Assembly: GCA_949317995.1 (NCBI GenBank)
Contig: OX439050.1
Coordinates: forward strand, 124,001 to 188,000
Source of the DNA: Acholoe squamosa
Taxonomy: Eukaryota > Annelida > Polychaeta > Phyllodocida > Polynoidae
Length of the DNA: 64,000 bases
Direction of reading: 5' to 3'
In this document: positions 28,645-38,493 of the stretch, in pieces
Layout of the letters: every line of letters starts with the position of its first letter
How positions within the stretch are numbered: the first letter of the stretch is position 1
Program-made: the position numbers and the translations under genes
Notes under the pieces: generated by a model
The model's database searches: none
Told to the model about the DNA's origin: nothing
What the model saw: the letters and a program-made list of their open reading frames with translations, nothing else

Positions 28645-29545
28645 CCCCTTTCCAATAAAGTTTTCCGTTCAATTACCTAAAGCTTCATTTCTATGACCTT
28701 TACACCGAAAAATACGGTTTGTTTTAAGTTTCAAACACCTAGTTATATGAAAAAACCAACGTAATCAGACACGTGATCAACGGTGCTACAAACTAGGGAT
28801 TTGTCACGTGGTTTTTCCCCCCGGCATGCACTATACTTTACACTTTGTGACGCATCCACACGACGCAGCAAGTATTGCGCCCTCTGTAGGGTGAGTGGGG
28901 AGGGATGGCCGTAAACACGGCGCCCATGCGGTAACAGACACTTCAGAGTTTGCATTTCTTAAGCCTAATACAGACAAGTAAAGGGTGATCCAAAGAACAG
29001 ATGATTTTAGTCATGTTAGCCACCATTGTTTGTGTATGTCTGATATCTGTTTTATACCTGTCAGTATGAAGATAGTTCAATATAAATGGGGATGTCAGTT
29101 GACAGTTGGCTGCCCAAAATTTGATAATTAGCCAAATCAAAATTGATTTTACACATTTATGTGAGAGTCTCTTTTGAAATTATTTCTACATATCAATAGT
29201 GCAAGACATTATGCATTCAAATCACTAAGAGTGCTCAAAAGTGCTCCAGGTTTAATAGGAGAAATATAACCGGGAAAAGGGCGTGACCTCTACAAACTTA
29301 TCATTAAACAACACTGGCCACTTTGGCCTGTTAGGGTAAAGTAACTCCTGTGCTGGTAGCTCTTAGACTGACACACACAGTCCTGCGCGGCCGGATATAT
29401 GACATGTGATATAGAGGGCGCCCAAGTGCTTGGCCCGCCGCCTGTGACGCATTATTTGACTTCTAGCTGTTGGTAAAGGCCGACTAAAATCAACGCGGAG
29501 ATATCATTCACTTCTATTGCATTGAGATTATCGTGTAAGGAAAGG
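28645..29545. other. long intergenic region
   Basis: About 900 bases lack a supported gene. The region has two ACACGTG/CACGTG-type sites (near 28771 and 28806) and a short G+C-rich patch around 28860-28925. The G+C-rich patch and E-box-like CACGTG sites suggest a control region for the plus-strand gene at 29546. Minus-strand frames at 28743-29140 have no supporting features. Confidence 0.4.
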
Positions 29546-30277
29546 ATGACAATGGAGCCCACAACACTTTTAACTGAAAGTGAACAAAAAACATTAGCAC
29601 TTTCTTTAAAAGGTCCATTAATGCAAAAGCCGACTAGTGTTGGGAAGTGTTATGTAACGGTGGATCTTGAAAAAAAACAGGTAATCAAAGGAGAATACGG
29701 TGCGGAGCGGTTAAGAAGAACAATATTTAATCATCTCGCTATGAGATTTCTAGGGGATGTACATACTCTCGATTTTGAAGTGCGTGGCCAGTTTTTAATA
29801 TTTCCTTTTTTTCATGACAAGAACGCTGCTTTGGATATTGAACCAAAGGAGTTTTTTGATGCTAAGTCTAAGCGTTATGTCAAAGTCCCTTTTATGTCTA
29901 GGGACAGTGCCGGAATTATTCAACTGCACAATCTAAAGCGCGATGACATATGTAACATACCAGCAACCCTGCTTCGAAATTACATGTTTCGGTTCATGTT
30001 GGATATTGGAGATGCTGGACTTTACAATGCAATTACCGACATAAGTAGGTCTCGTTTTTATGTTATTGATTTGGATGAAAAACGTGGAAAATGTAAAATT
30101 TACCCAACCCTACTGGACTTGATGTTTTCTAAACCTCCAAAACGGGAATTTGCAGACCTTATTTCCTCTTCCATGAAAACAACTAAAAAACATGAGTTGC
30201 AGGCCATGTTATTCGTGGACTTTAATGTGTGTGGAATGTACCGATTACACTATGTTTTGAATTTACTCGTTATATAA
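29546..30277 (+). CDS. hypothetical protein with kinase-like C-terminal pattern, about 243 aa
   Basis: I take ATG 29546 (MTMEPTTLL). The 243-residue product has an N-terminal part with VGKCYVTVDLEKKQVIKGEYG and a C-terminal part with DIGDAGLYNAITDISRSRF followed by YVIDLDE. The D-x4-N and I-D-x-D spacing is reminiscent of the catalytic and metal-binding loops of atypical (PI3K/HipA-like) kinases. The match is short and length is small for a kinase, so this is a weak inference. No signal peptide or membrane helix. AATAAA signals follow near 30327 and 30353. Confidence 0.65.
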   Translation: MTMEPTTLLTESEQKTLALSLKGPLMQKPTSVGKCYVTVDLEKKQVIKGEYGAERLRRTIFNHLAMRFLGDVHTLDFEVRGQFLIFPFFHDKNAALDIEPKEFFDAKSKRYVKVPFMSRDSAGIIQLHNLKRDDICNIPATLLRNYMFRFMLDIGDAGLYNAITDISRSRFYVIDLDEKRGKCKIYPTLLDLMFSKPPKREFADLISSSMKTTKKHELQAMLFVDFNVCGMYRLHYVLNLLVI

Positions 30278-30679
30278 CACCGAAACAAAACACATGTAGT
30301 AGTAATGCCTATTTTTAAATGTTCTTAATAAACATCATGTTAAGGTCATATGTAATAAACATGAATGGAAAAAAGAACAGTTTTTTATTGTTTCTTCAAG
30401 GTTTATTTCATTATAAATTGCTACATAAAAGTTCAGTACAAATCGTATTCCATTTTAACCTAAACATGGCTTAAAAGTAAAGACGGTTTTACACATAAGT
30501 CTACCATACAAAATAACACATTTTCTATCTGTTATACAATACCCTGTTTTAACACTAATTGGTTAATTCACTAAAGCTAAGGATAGGGTTCAACTATAGT
30601 TTCTAGTCATACGGTTACATTGTTTATTTGTCTCCCTTAAAAACTGTGTATTGGTTGGCGGGATTAACATCTTGGAGAC
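30278..30679. other. intergenic region between convergent genes
   Basis: The plus-strand gene ends at 30277 and AATAAA signals lie near 30327 and 30353. The rest separates it from the 3' end of the minus-strand Death-domain gene. No further gene is supported. Confidence 0.4.
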
Positions 30680-31616
30680 TTAGGGGCCAGTCCAGTGAAA
30701 CGGTTGATCAGCCAAGGGACAATTCTGCATTTCTGAAATTACAAAGGGAGAAAAATGACACAAGTGTTTTTCAGATCAATTCATTGAAGGACCGTAAAAA
30801 AAGCGAAAACAAAAAAATATATTTTTGTGTTACCTACGTAATACAGCAAACAGCGATTATGTTTAATATCTTATTACTTAAATTTAATTTAAAATAAGTT
30901 AAGAAACTTACCTCTCTTAAGATGAGATGCGATGTCCCAACGACCCATTTCTTCAAGAGCTTCTACAAGTTCATTTGCTTTGTTTTCAAGTTGCCACTTT
31001 ACACCGTTTCTCCATTTAATCAAGACTTCCAATGTTTTATTTGTTATGGGTGTTGCAGTTGATCCTTGAATACTGCTTATTTTGTCCATGTCTATATTTA
31101 AGGATAATCCTATTCGCTTCCAAATTTGAGGTATTTCGTCAGCGAGTTTCACAAAGTATCTACCCAATTTATATTTATCCGGTTCGTCTGGATTCACTGA
31201 AAAAAAGAGAATGAAATATCAGTCTTGGTTGTTTGAATAAAGATTCTTGATGCAAAAAGATATAATTTCAGGATCGAACAAATAAATAAAAGTTGTACAA
31301 CATATAAAATAACAGAAAAGGTATGACGCTTACCATTATGTTCTTTAAAGAAGGACTTAGTAAAGTCTATTAAATCGTTACGACCTTCATCTTGAAATGC
31401 CCTTTCCAAGTCACTCCAGCGATTTTCCTTGTCTCCTTTTTCCCACCATTCGTACAGCATTTTCCTAGCCCAATTATAAACTTGGTTGGTGTCTCCTTCG
31501 ATGATAAGTAAATCCTCCCGGCTTATGTTAATGTAAACTCCTAATTTATACCAGTCGAACGGTATTTTTGCTGCAATAGAGCGAAGAGAGTCATCTTTAA
31601 AACAACATGAATCCAT
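30680..31616 (-). CDS. spliced gene for a protein with two Death domains (3 predicted exons)
   Basis: Predicted exons on the minus strand are 31334-31616, 30912-31196 and 30680-30732, giving ~206 residues. Introns of 137 and 179 bases have GTAAGC and GTAAGT donors and acceptors TTTTTTTCAG and GTAATTTCAG, and all joins keep phase 1. Exon 1 encodes a Death domain: IAAKIPFDWYKLGVYINISR, IEGD, then MLYEWWEKGD and LERAFQDEGRNDLIDF. Exon 2 encodes a second: KLADEIPQIWKRIGLSLNI, VLIKWRNG, ALEEMGRWDIASHL. Death domains join receptor and adaptor complexes (FADD, MyD88, MALT1 types) in apoptosis and innate immunity. There is no signal peptide or caspase part, so it is probably a cytoplasmic decoy adaptor captured from a host. 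A TATA box (TATAAATA, 31653-31660) lies upstream. Confidence 0.75.
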
Positions 31617-31652
31617 GCTTATTGGTACACGGCTAACAGTAACAAAGAGAAG

Positions 31653-31660
31653 TATTTATA
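31653..31660 (-). promoter_or_regulatory. TATA box for the Death-domain gene
   Basis: TATAAATA on the minus strand ends about 37 bases before ATG 31616. Confidence 0.5.
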
Positions 31661-31875
31661 CTTGTAATCAAGGGAACGTACATGGGTATAAAGTAAAACA
31701 CTGTGTGGCTTCCAGCACTAATACATGTGCATATTTTAAGGGGCGGTGCTTCCCGGCTTTCTTCCTATTGGTTGAAAGTACGGTTAGCCTGTGAAACTAG
31801 GGTGTTGGTGTAAGGGTAGGTTGGTGGGTGGGTGTGTGTAAATGACTTACTCCAACCAGACCATTCTGTGGCACC

Positions 31876-31884
31876 TTATAAAAG
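31876..31884 (+). promoter_or_regulatory. TATA box for the 31973 gene
   Basis: TTATAAAAG lies about 90 bases before ATG 31973. The 31653-31884 interval is therefore a compact divergent promoter region shared with the Death-domain gene. Confidence 0.55.
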
Positions 31885-31972
31885 CTAGAGCCCAGCACAG
31901 AGCACATCATCTTCATGCAATTTCTCACACCCGGATTACCTGTTTTAAGAGAAGCACATTTTGAGAAACACT

Positions 31973-32809
31973 ATGGATGCCAAAATGTTTTTCAAGAACC
32001 TGTTTGTTCATATCAAAAAAGAAGATCTTCGTAAGGAAGAATTTCTTGGGAAGTTACAGCAGTTCTGTAAAGAACGGGGCATTGAAAATGTTGCCCTTAC
32101 ATGCAGTGGAGGCTTACTGTTTCATAGTTTTAAAGTTGTACACCTTAAACACGGGATTAAAACCTTAAAGGAAACTCTCCAACTGAAGCACATGCCAACA
32201 ATGATGCCTACTAAAGGATTACCTGCAGCATTTTTTGGCAATGAGTTTCCAAATGGATACATCAGCCAGTTTATGATGTACAAAGCTGGATCAATGTTTA
32301 ACGACGACAAAATTAACGTTTTGGTTCACCTTTATAACCAAAACAAAGACAATAAGGTGGAAAACCGGCGTAAAATAACAGATAACGTGTTCTACAAAAC
32401 TCGCCCTTTAAACATCCTTAATAAAGGTGTTCTCAAGATTCAACTAACCGTGGACAATGACAATACAATTCGAAAAAGAAGGGCCTTTTCACATGGACGG
32501 ACCCGTTACCCAAATGTCTCTGTGTTCAAGGCTAATAATTCGGAAAACAAAAATGGAAGGCGAAGAAGTGCAGAAAAGAGGCGAGCTTATAATCAACCAT
32601 GTTTTACAGGAGCAGCAGGAAACAACATTAACAGTTTCCCCCGCAATGCCATGCGTTCACAGTGGGGCAAAACAATGCAGTGCCATGCCTTAATTATGTC
32701 GTTGTGTGATTTATTATACCGAGACTGCCAAAATGGATTAAGTAAAAGAAGGGCAACGCACCGTGCATGGGAAAACATAAAAAAATCCTTCGTCCATTTT
32801 ATGTTATAA
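31973..32809 (+). CDS. paralogue of the N-terminal domain of the SF3 helicase protein, about 278 aa
   Basis: From ATG 31973 (MDAKMFFKNLF) the protein has ~278 residues. Its first ~140 align by eye with the start of the 6999-8969 protein. NGYISQFMMYKAGSMFNDDK here matches NGYDPEKIAYSFGNMFKEAA there, and LKHGIKTLKETLQLKHMP matches LKSGMETLQKYLHTQHRP. The Walker A/B segment is absent and the C-terminal half is different, with a basic Arg/Lys/Asn-rich region (ENRRK, RKRRAF, NGRRRSAEKRR). A DNA-binding domain without the ATPase could compete with or assist the SF3 protein at the palindromes; that is inference. Confidence 0.75.
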   Translation: MDAKMFFKNLFVHIKKEDLRKEEFLGKLQQFCKERGIENVALTCSGGLLFHSFKVVHLKHGIKTLKETLQLKHMPTMMPTKGLPAAFFGNEFPNGYISQFMMYKAGSMFNDDKINVLVHLYNQNKDNKVENRRKITDNVFYKTRPLNILNKGVLKIQLTVDNDNTIRKRRAFSHGRTRYPNVSVFKANNSENKNGRRRSAEKRRAYNQPCFTGAAGNNINSFPRNAMRSQWGKTMQCHALIMSLCDLLYRDCQNGLSKRRATHRAWENIKKSFVHFML

Positions 32810-33059
32810 TACTGAGGTGAAGGAAAGAGAAAACAAGAACACAGTTTTACATTTTCACATGTGAAGGTTTACTTTCACTGAAAGGATGCATCTTAGCTGT
32901 TTGTAGCTTTAATTTTTCAGAAAAGGCATAAAATATACAATATAATGGCATGTGGGTTTTGTGTATTAGAGTGTAAAGTAGTGTTTAAAAAAATGTGTAT
33001 CAATTTCATTTAGTTAAAGTGGACATTTAGTCTTTTTGGATAAGTTTATGTAAACAGCA

Positions 33060-33566
33060 ATGTCGGACACAGATAGTGTTATTTCTGACTTGGAGGAGAA
33101 GGAATGGGCACACCGCATTAAGTGGGTGAATGAATCCATGTCATTTAGTGAACTATATGACATTTTTGAATCTTATATTCGTGACCCAACGGCACAGGAA
33201 ATAAAGGCCCTTCGTCTCATTGTGCAGTTTTGGAACAAGTTACTTATGTACAACGCTAAACTAACCAGACAGTTTAGGTTTGATGTAAAGCACAATTCAA
33301 AAAGAAAAATTACAACGGGGCTAATGTCTGAAAAAGATTACAGAAAAATTCTTAATCATTTACATTGTGAAGGTGTAAGCTTGCAACGCCCAGGCAAAAG
33401 ATCTGGAAAATTAATAAACAAATTAGCTGATATATGGTATGAAATCAATAAAATTAATGAAAATGAACTAAACAGAAAAATTCAATTCACATGTTTCATG
33501 GCTCCGCCGGGGTGTGAGTATCGTTTGTTGAATGGAAAGTTTGTTTCTAAGGCGCCTTATTCTTAA
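33060..33566 (+). CDS. small protein, paralogue of 5045-5590
   Basis: The 168-residue product starts MSDTDSVISDLEEKE, matching the SDIDSVVSDIED segment of the 5045-5590 product. It has the same two modules: IVQFWNKLLMYNAKLTRQFR near 56-75 and LADIWYEINKINENELNRKI near 122-141. The middle is basic (KHNSKRKITT). The paralogues are on opposite strands 28 kb apart, so this is a dispersed duplication, not a tandem one. Function unknown. It shares no enzyme signature with any known family I can recall. Confidence 0.8.
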   Translation: MSDTDSVISDLEEKEWAHRIKWVNESMSFSELYDIFESYIRDPTAQEIKALRLIVQFWNKLLMYNAKLTRQFRFDVKHNSKRKITTGLMSEKDYRKILNHLHCEGVSLQRPGKRSGKLINKLADIWYEINKINENELNRKIQFTCFMAPPGCEYRLLNGKFVSKAPYS

Positions 33567-34014
33567 TTCTTCTGCTATTTTGTACTGCAAACCCTTGAGG
33601 GTATACAAAAAAATGTAGGTGTGTATGGTGTATGTCAAAGTATTTACCATGCTTATTTAACTGTAGTTAAGTGTACCATGTGAATACACATTAAGTAAAT
33701 AAAAAAATTACATGCATTTATCAGGTTTTTTCATTCTTTTTTAATAATTGTTATATCATTGTAGATTTATTTGTGAATTTAGCATTCTTTTTATTACCAT
33801 TAGTTATGGCAGTTGAACAATAGTTAAGACCGTCATAATTATTTTACACCACAGGCGGAACTATAAAAATAGTTAAGTTAAACACGATATGTGTGTAGTT
33901 CAGGCTTTACCGTTTTTTCTTTTTATAAAATGGTTTATGTTTAGGTAGTAAAAACTATTACAGTTAAACCTTAATAAAAAAAAACTGGCAACAAAGAAGC
34001 AACAAGCACAAGCC
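33567..34014. other. AT-rich intergenic region with TATA box
   Basis: AT-rich, with AATAAA near 33698 after the preceding gene and TATAAAAAT at 33862-33870 that could serve the membrane protein gene at 34015. No other feature is seen. Confidence 0.45.
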
Positions 34015-34605
34015 ATGTTTACAATTAATATTTCGATCGTTCTCATGTTTTTGTGCATGGGCACACTACATGTTGTAAACTCAGAAAAGCTTATTTCATT
34101 AACTAAAGTTAAAAGTGATGATGCAGAGATATTAATATCTGGGTCTTTTATGCCATATGTTGGAGGCAGCATTACTGTCAACGGAACGGTTTCTATAAGA
34201 ACAAGCTATGAAGTGGAATCGGTGTACTGCGATGCATACTCTGACGTTTATATACAACAGCAGGAAGTTGGATGGAGAGAAAATGAAAATAACATCACTT
34301 ATACTATTGCAATACCAGCAAATGCTGCAGTTTTAAACACCCTTTTCGGATCCAGAGGCCTAAAATGCTCCACGTTAATTAACTCACACTTGTATCACTT
34401 TAGGATGTTTTTCGGTTCTGAAGGTGTGCAAGTCCTGTCGCACACTAAAGAAAACCCAGCATGGAAAATCTTTGAAACTATATCGCATGATGCACCCCAT
34501 ATTTTATGGGTGGTTCTTACAATTGTGTCGATTGCATTTTTTATTACTGTTGTAATTCCTACAGTTTTGTATATTAGACATCGAAGACAAAAAAGTGACA
34601 AATGA
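34015..34605 (+). CDS. type I membrane glycoprotein, 196 aa
   Basis: The protein starts with a signal peptide (MFTINISIVLMFLCMGTLHV, cleavage probably after residue ~23). It has a ~140-residue ectodomain with two Cys residues, and sequons NGT and NIT. A membrane helix lies near 163-187 (HILWVVLTIVSIAFFITVV), followed by a short basic cytoplasmic tail (RHRRQKSDK). This is the topology of a small envelope glycoprotein or receptor-like protein displayed on infected cells. The gene starts 34 bases before the next gene ends its leader, so the two are adjacent and same-strand. No family is recognised. Confidence 0.75.
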   Translation: MFTINISIVLMFLCMGTLHVVNSEKLISLTKVKSDDAEILISGSFMPYVGGSITVNGTVSIRTSYEVESVYCDAYSDVYIQQQEVGWRENENNITYTIAIPANAAVLNTLFGSRGLKCSTLINSHLYHFRMFFGSEGVQVLSHTKENPAWKIFETISHDAPHILWVVLTIVSIAFFITVVIPTVLYIRHRRQKSDK

Positions 34606-34638
34606 AAATGTGAGGTAATCACAATAAAGGGTTAAATA

Positions 34639-37170
34639 ATGGAAACACGAGCTTCTCATATTTTTTCACGAATGAGTCATGTTCCTTGCGCATTTAAACT
34701 GAAAGAGGTTTTCAAGAAAGGGCACAATGTGGTTACAACAGGTGTTAAAAAGTTTGATAATACAGCCAACAAAGAGGAAGATGTCAGCTTTACTAACAAC
34801 AGAATAACAACTGATGAAAAACAACTACTGTCGTATGAAAGGACATGGCTTATTCATCCCTCTCCAGTGTCACAAGTGGCTTTAGACTTTGCCTTTCAGC
34901 TTCAGCCGACGGGATACAGTCCTTATTCCGTTGACTTATTTCAACACCTAACTGCTATAAGAAAGGCCTTTTCCCTTTTTATATTAGGGGATTTATTACT
35001 AACATTGGAAGGTGTTTTTCCGGGTTTATTAGCTGTGCCAAAGGAGGAAAAGCTTACTGAAAATTTTAACTTTGAAAATCTTGTAAAGGAAAATGTAACA
35101 AAGGTGGTGTCGATTTTGGACAAAACAAATTTTATTAACCGTGTAAATAAAATATCCTTTGATTTCCATCGAGCTGTCACCATTTATCTAACTTTGGGCG
35201 TCATACCTGTATCGTTACCCAAAAACGAAACCCGTGTCATAGATTTTAACATATACAGTAAAAAGGAAAAAGTCGAATCGTTCATAAACAATTACATTAA
35301 ATCTATAGAAACGGTTATAAGTTTATACAAGGTTACGTCTCTTGAGACATTGCGTACAGATGTTATACTTACAAAAAGAGATGGTAAATATGCTTGCACC
35401 GACTACAGTGGTCGTCATTACATGCTGTGGACTTTTGATGCTACCGGGTCTATTAGCAACAGTGAGAATAGTGTACGCTCACCACTTATTGACATGATGC
35501 AGGACGAGTATCAGTTTAAATTTGCCAATGCCACACACAGGCTGCAAACTGTTGAAAAGATGACCAAAACTAGGGTTGTGGTGTCTTCATCGCTAACGGA
35601 CGAGGCCGATGCTATTTTAAATGGAGTTCGAACTGGTTTAGCATCCTCCACTCACAATGAAATTGTTTCCGATGTAAAAAAAGAGCACGGTAAAATAAAA
35701 GTGTATGATGCTAAATCAAAACTAATTTACGATTCCTTGATCACCCCCAATTCTGAATCCAGTTTAGCTAGTCAATTGGCAACACTGAAGCAAAAACACG
35801 CACTAGATGCAGCTTCTCAGAGAAGCACGGTTTTGGAACAGAGTTTACGTGAACATTACCACAGACCCGGGAATGAAAATGACAGCCCCTGCTCCTTTGA
35901 TTCCTTTGTACACACTTTAACACACGAAAAGGACATGTATATCAACAAGGGGACACTTCACGATGCAACACCAAATTCAGCTAAAAAGGATTCTGTAGAT
36001 TATGCACGCATTGCTCAAAACAAACTAATGGGTAATCGATTAGCCAAAATCATATCGGAAAACAAAATCCTTGAAAGGGAAAAAAAACTACTACGAAGAG
36101 AGGTAACAAACATGCAGGAAAATTTAATTAAATTAAATTACCACAATAAAATTGGAACAGCAGAAGTCGAACTCCTAAAACAAGAACTACAAGAAACAAG
36201 AAAGCAAAGAGATGTCACACGCTCTAAGGTTAATGACTATAGTCAAATTGTAGAAGAACTTAAAAACAGCGTGTCTGAAATGTTAGACCAAACCAACGCC
36301 AGCGATGAAGAGCGTGGTAGACTTTTAAATTTGTTCATGAAAAAGGATTATACCCTAGACAGCAAATATGAAGAAGTAACTCGTAAACGAACCGTCTTGG
36401 ACTTGTTACAGTTGGTTATGGATAGTTTACCAAGGGAGTACGAAAAGTATAAAAATGTGAAAATATCACAAAAAGATGCCTTAATGTATGACCAAATGTT
36501 AAAAGAAAATGGTGTTTTTGTTATACCTCTCTTTACAAATGTACCGTCAAAAGAAGTTCTGGCATCTTTTAATTCATGGTTACCCTGTAAATGGATGTAC
36601 GACAGGCCTTTATTGGACGACATACTGACAAAATGTACTCCACAGCACAAAGATGCTGCTGGGAGACAAGCTGTGGTTAACACACCCGATCTGTATATAC
36701 TGGACATAAATCCAACAACCCCAAAAGAAGTGGAAAAGGTCAAAAAGGCCATAGAAGCATCTAACAGTTTAACCATGTTAGACTCTGTGTTCGAGAGAAA
36801 ATTTCTTAACGTGCAGTTTCCTGTACAAGGAAGCGTTGATTCATCAATAAATGCCCCGTTAAAAAACAAATGGCATCATGTGACCCATCAGCTGCTTCGG
36901 TTATCGGGAGAAAAATTCACAAAAAATGGACAGAGAGTTGGTGCAACGGTGTCTAGTGCATGCATTCAGTTCTACGTGGTGCCATTTGTTACTCAATACC
37001 TAGGAGAAAGGCCGTATGTTTCTAGAATAACCACCATGGTAGATTCTATTCTTGAAGATGTAACCTTAGACGATAACAACACAGCTTGTTATTCCCATCA
37101 TGAGAAATTAATTAGTGCATTTCTTAGTAAAAAATGGGTGCCAACAGATAACCAACCTAAAACAACATAA
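34639..37170 (+). CDS. large coiled-coil protein, possibly portal-like, 843 aa
   Basis: The 843-residue product has a globular N-terminal region with hydrophobic segments (FSLFILGDLLLTLEGVFPGL near 110-130). A long helical, charged segment with coiled-coil character follows at about residues 470-560 (ENKILEREKKLLRREV, LLKQELQETRKQRDVTRSK), and then a mixed C-terminal domain. A herpesvirus portal protein (UL6 type) is of this size and carries a leucine-rich coil in the second half, so portal is one candidate. No unambiguous portal motif is visible and other coiled-coil tegument proteins would fit. It starts 34 bases after the glycoprotein stop. Confidence 0.7.
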   Translation: METRASHIFSRMSHVPCAFKLKEVFKKGHNVVTTGVKKFDNTANKEEDVSFTNNRITTDEKQLLSYERTWLIHPSPVSQVALDFAFQLQPTGYSPYSVDLFQHLTAIRKAFSLFILGDLLLTLEGVFPGLLAVPKEEKLTENFNFENLVKENVTKVVSILDKTNFINRVNKISFDFHRAVTIYLTLGVIPVSLPKNETRVIDFNIYSKKEKVESFINNYIKSIETVISLYKVTSLETLRTDVILTKRDGKYACTDYSGRHYMLWTFDATGSISNSENSVRSPLIDMMQDEYQFKFANATHRLQTVEKMTKTRVVVSSSLTDEADAILNGVRTGLASSTHNEIVSDVKKEHGKIKVYDAKSKLIYDSLITPNSESSLASQLATLKQKHALDAASQRSTVLEQSLREHYHRPGNENDSPCSFDSFVHTLTHEKDMYINKGTLHDATPNSAKKDSVDYARIAQNKLMGNRLAKIISENKILEREKKLLRREVTNMQENLIKLNYHNKIGTAEVELLKQELQETRKQRDVTRSKVNDYSQIVEELKNSVSEMLDQTNASDEERGRLLNLFMKKDYTLDSKYEEVTRKRTVLDLLQLVMDSLPREYEKYKNVKISQKDALMYDQMLKENGVFVIPLFTNVPSKEVLASFNSWLPCKWMYDRPLLDDILTKCTPQHKDAAGRQAVVNTPDLYILDINPTTPKEVEKVKKAIEASNSLTMLDSVFERKFLNVQFPVQGSVDSSINAPLKNKWHHVTHQLLRLSGEKFTKNGQRVGATVSSACIQFYVVPFVTQYLGERPYVSRITTMVDSILEDVTLDDNNTACYSHHEKLISAFLSKKWVPTDNQPKTT

Positions 37171-37291
37171 GTCGATATACAGGGTAATTACTTAAATGTT
37201 TATTTAAGACATAAGCAAAATATAAAAAGCTTGCAATTATAGTCGATGAATTAATAAAATGTTAATGAAAAGAATCAACTTTCTGGTTTCT

Positions 37292-37939
37292 TTATAATAT
37301 TATCGTGTCTTCACTCGGATAAAGTTCTTCTACTATAAGAACAGTTATTTCTATGTCGTAGGTTTCAAACTGGTGCCGGCTTACGCTTGCAATTGTTTCA
37401 CGAATTCTATTGATCGCTTCCCGAAGTTCTTTTTCATACTTTATGCTGTCCGTTATAAGATTGCATGCAGTGTAGTTCACTGGACGTATTTTTCTGTTTT
37501 TTTCCATGACAATTAGCCTAAACTTAAAAGGGTATGCGTCGTCCAAACACCCTAGCTTTTTTTTAATGCCCAATCGTTTAGTTAACTCAGCAATAGAAAC
37601 TCTGTGAAGATGAAGAGCTGCCATAGCCCACGCGGGATCTTTAGGTAGGGCCACTACATGGTCTTGGGTAAATTTAAATTGATTAATGCGCATAAAAAGG
37701 TTATCATCATCCAAATTGGGCAAGTTAACATCAATTCTAGCACAAGTCCGTGTTTTATTGATATTTTTCCATGTGTCCTTAGTTATTTTTACTGAACTTA
37801 GAGGGTTTCGGTAATCATCATAAAATCCCCTAATACCTTGAATATGTGCACGATCTCGCCGCTCCTCGGCTGGCATGGGAAGAGGAAAAGGACTGTACTC
37901 TCCCCTCTTTCTTTCAGCAGAACTTTTTACAACAAACAT
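37292..37939 (-). CDS. hypothetical protein, 215 aa
   Basis: The ORF of 215 residues (MFVVKSSAERKRGEYSP) has a basic Pro-containing N-terminus, a central part with RIDVNLPNLDDDNLFMRI, and a C-terminal strand-rich segment (YDIEITVLIVEELYP). It is convergent with 34639-37170 and divergent from 38047-38484. No motif, signal peptide or membrane helix is recognised. Length and conservation-like composition support a real gene; function unknown. Confidence 0.65.
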   Translation of the reverse strand: MFVVKSSAERKRGEYSPFPLPMPAEERRDRAHIQGIRGFYDDYRNPLSSVKITKDTWKNINKTRTCARIDVNLPNLDDDNLFMRINQFKFTQDHVVALPKDPAWAMAALHLHRVSIAELTKRLGIKKKLGCLDDAYPFKFRLIVMEKNRKIRPVNYTACNLITDSIKYEKELREAINRIRETIASVSRHQFETYDIEITVLIVEELYPSEDTIIL

Positions 37940-38046
37940 TTTTATTTTTTTGTCTTCAGTATCTCAAGCCGTCTTGTTTTTTCCTATTAGGACGGTGGTG
38001 TGTTTACTTTTTTTCACAATTTTACAGAATGTAAACGGAAAGAATC

Positions 38047-38484
38047 ATGCATAAGTTTCCCAAGTTTTCAGTCTTACCGGATTATCTTTTTGTGAAATAC
38101 AATTTTGGAACAGGGCTCGGCTATCATGTTCACTCCCCTTCAAGTAAGGCTTTGCTATCTCGTCTTTCAACCTTTATGTCAGACACCTCCGTACTTAAAA
38201 ATGCAGTTGTACCCATACCAATACCTCCAAAACACAAAGAAAACACAAGTGCGACTTTAAATTTGGAGTATGTTAATAGTTTAATGCAACAATATGACAC
38301 CCAATCGCATTCTGTTACAAACATCAACCGCCATGATATGTATGATATTGATCAATTTCTTACATCGGTTGAACTTACTCTAAACCCTTTTTGCTATGAA
38401 ACCGTGGTGTCTACGGCCAATGGTGGAAGACATAAAAGTAAGTTTCAAAGACTACCATTTCAACAGTTCATGATGCTGGACTAG
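38047..38484 (+). CDS. hypothetical protein, 145 aa
   Basis: A 145-residue protein (MHKFPKFSVLPDYLF) sits 9 bases before the terminase first exon and on the same strand. It contains a Pro-rich turn (VVPIPIPPKHK) and a mostly alpha/beta remainder. Because of the tight spacing it is probably cotranscribed with the terminase. No family is recognised. Confidence 0.65.
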   Translation: MHKFPKFSVLPDYLFVKYNFGTGLGYHVHSPSSKALLSRLSTFMSDTSVLKNAVVPIPIPPKHKENTSATLNLEYVNSLMQQYDTQSHSVTNINRHDMYDIDQFLTSVELTLNPFCYETVVSTANGGRHKSKFQRLPFQQFMMLD

Positions 38485-38493
38485 ATTTTTACC

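Noticed and set aside
28743-29140. Two short minus-strand frames
   Set aside because: No start context, promoter or motif; sits in a probable control region.
30628-30897. 89-residue plus-strand frame
   Set aside because: Overlaps the predicted third exon and second intron of the Death-domain gene on the other strand and looks like an intronic shadow.
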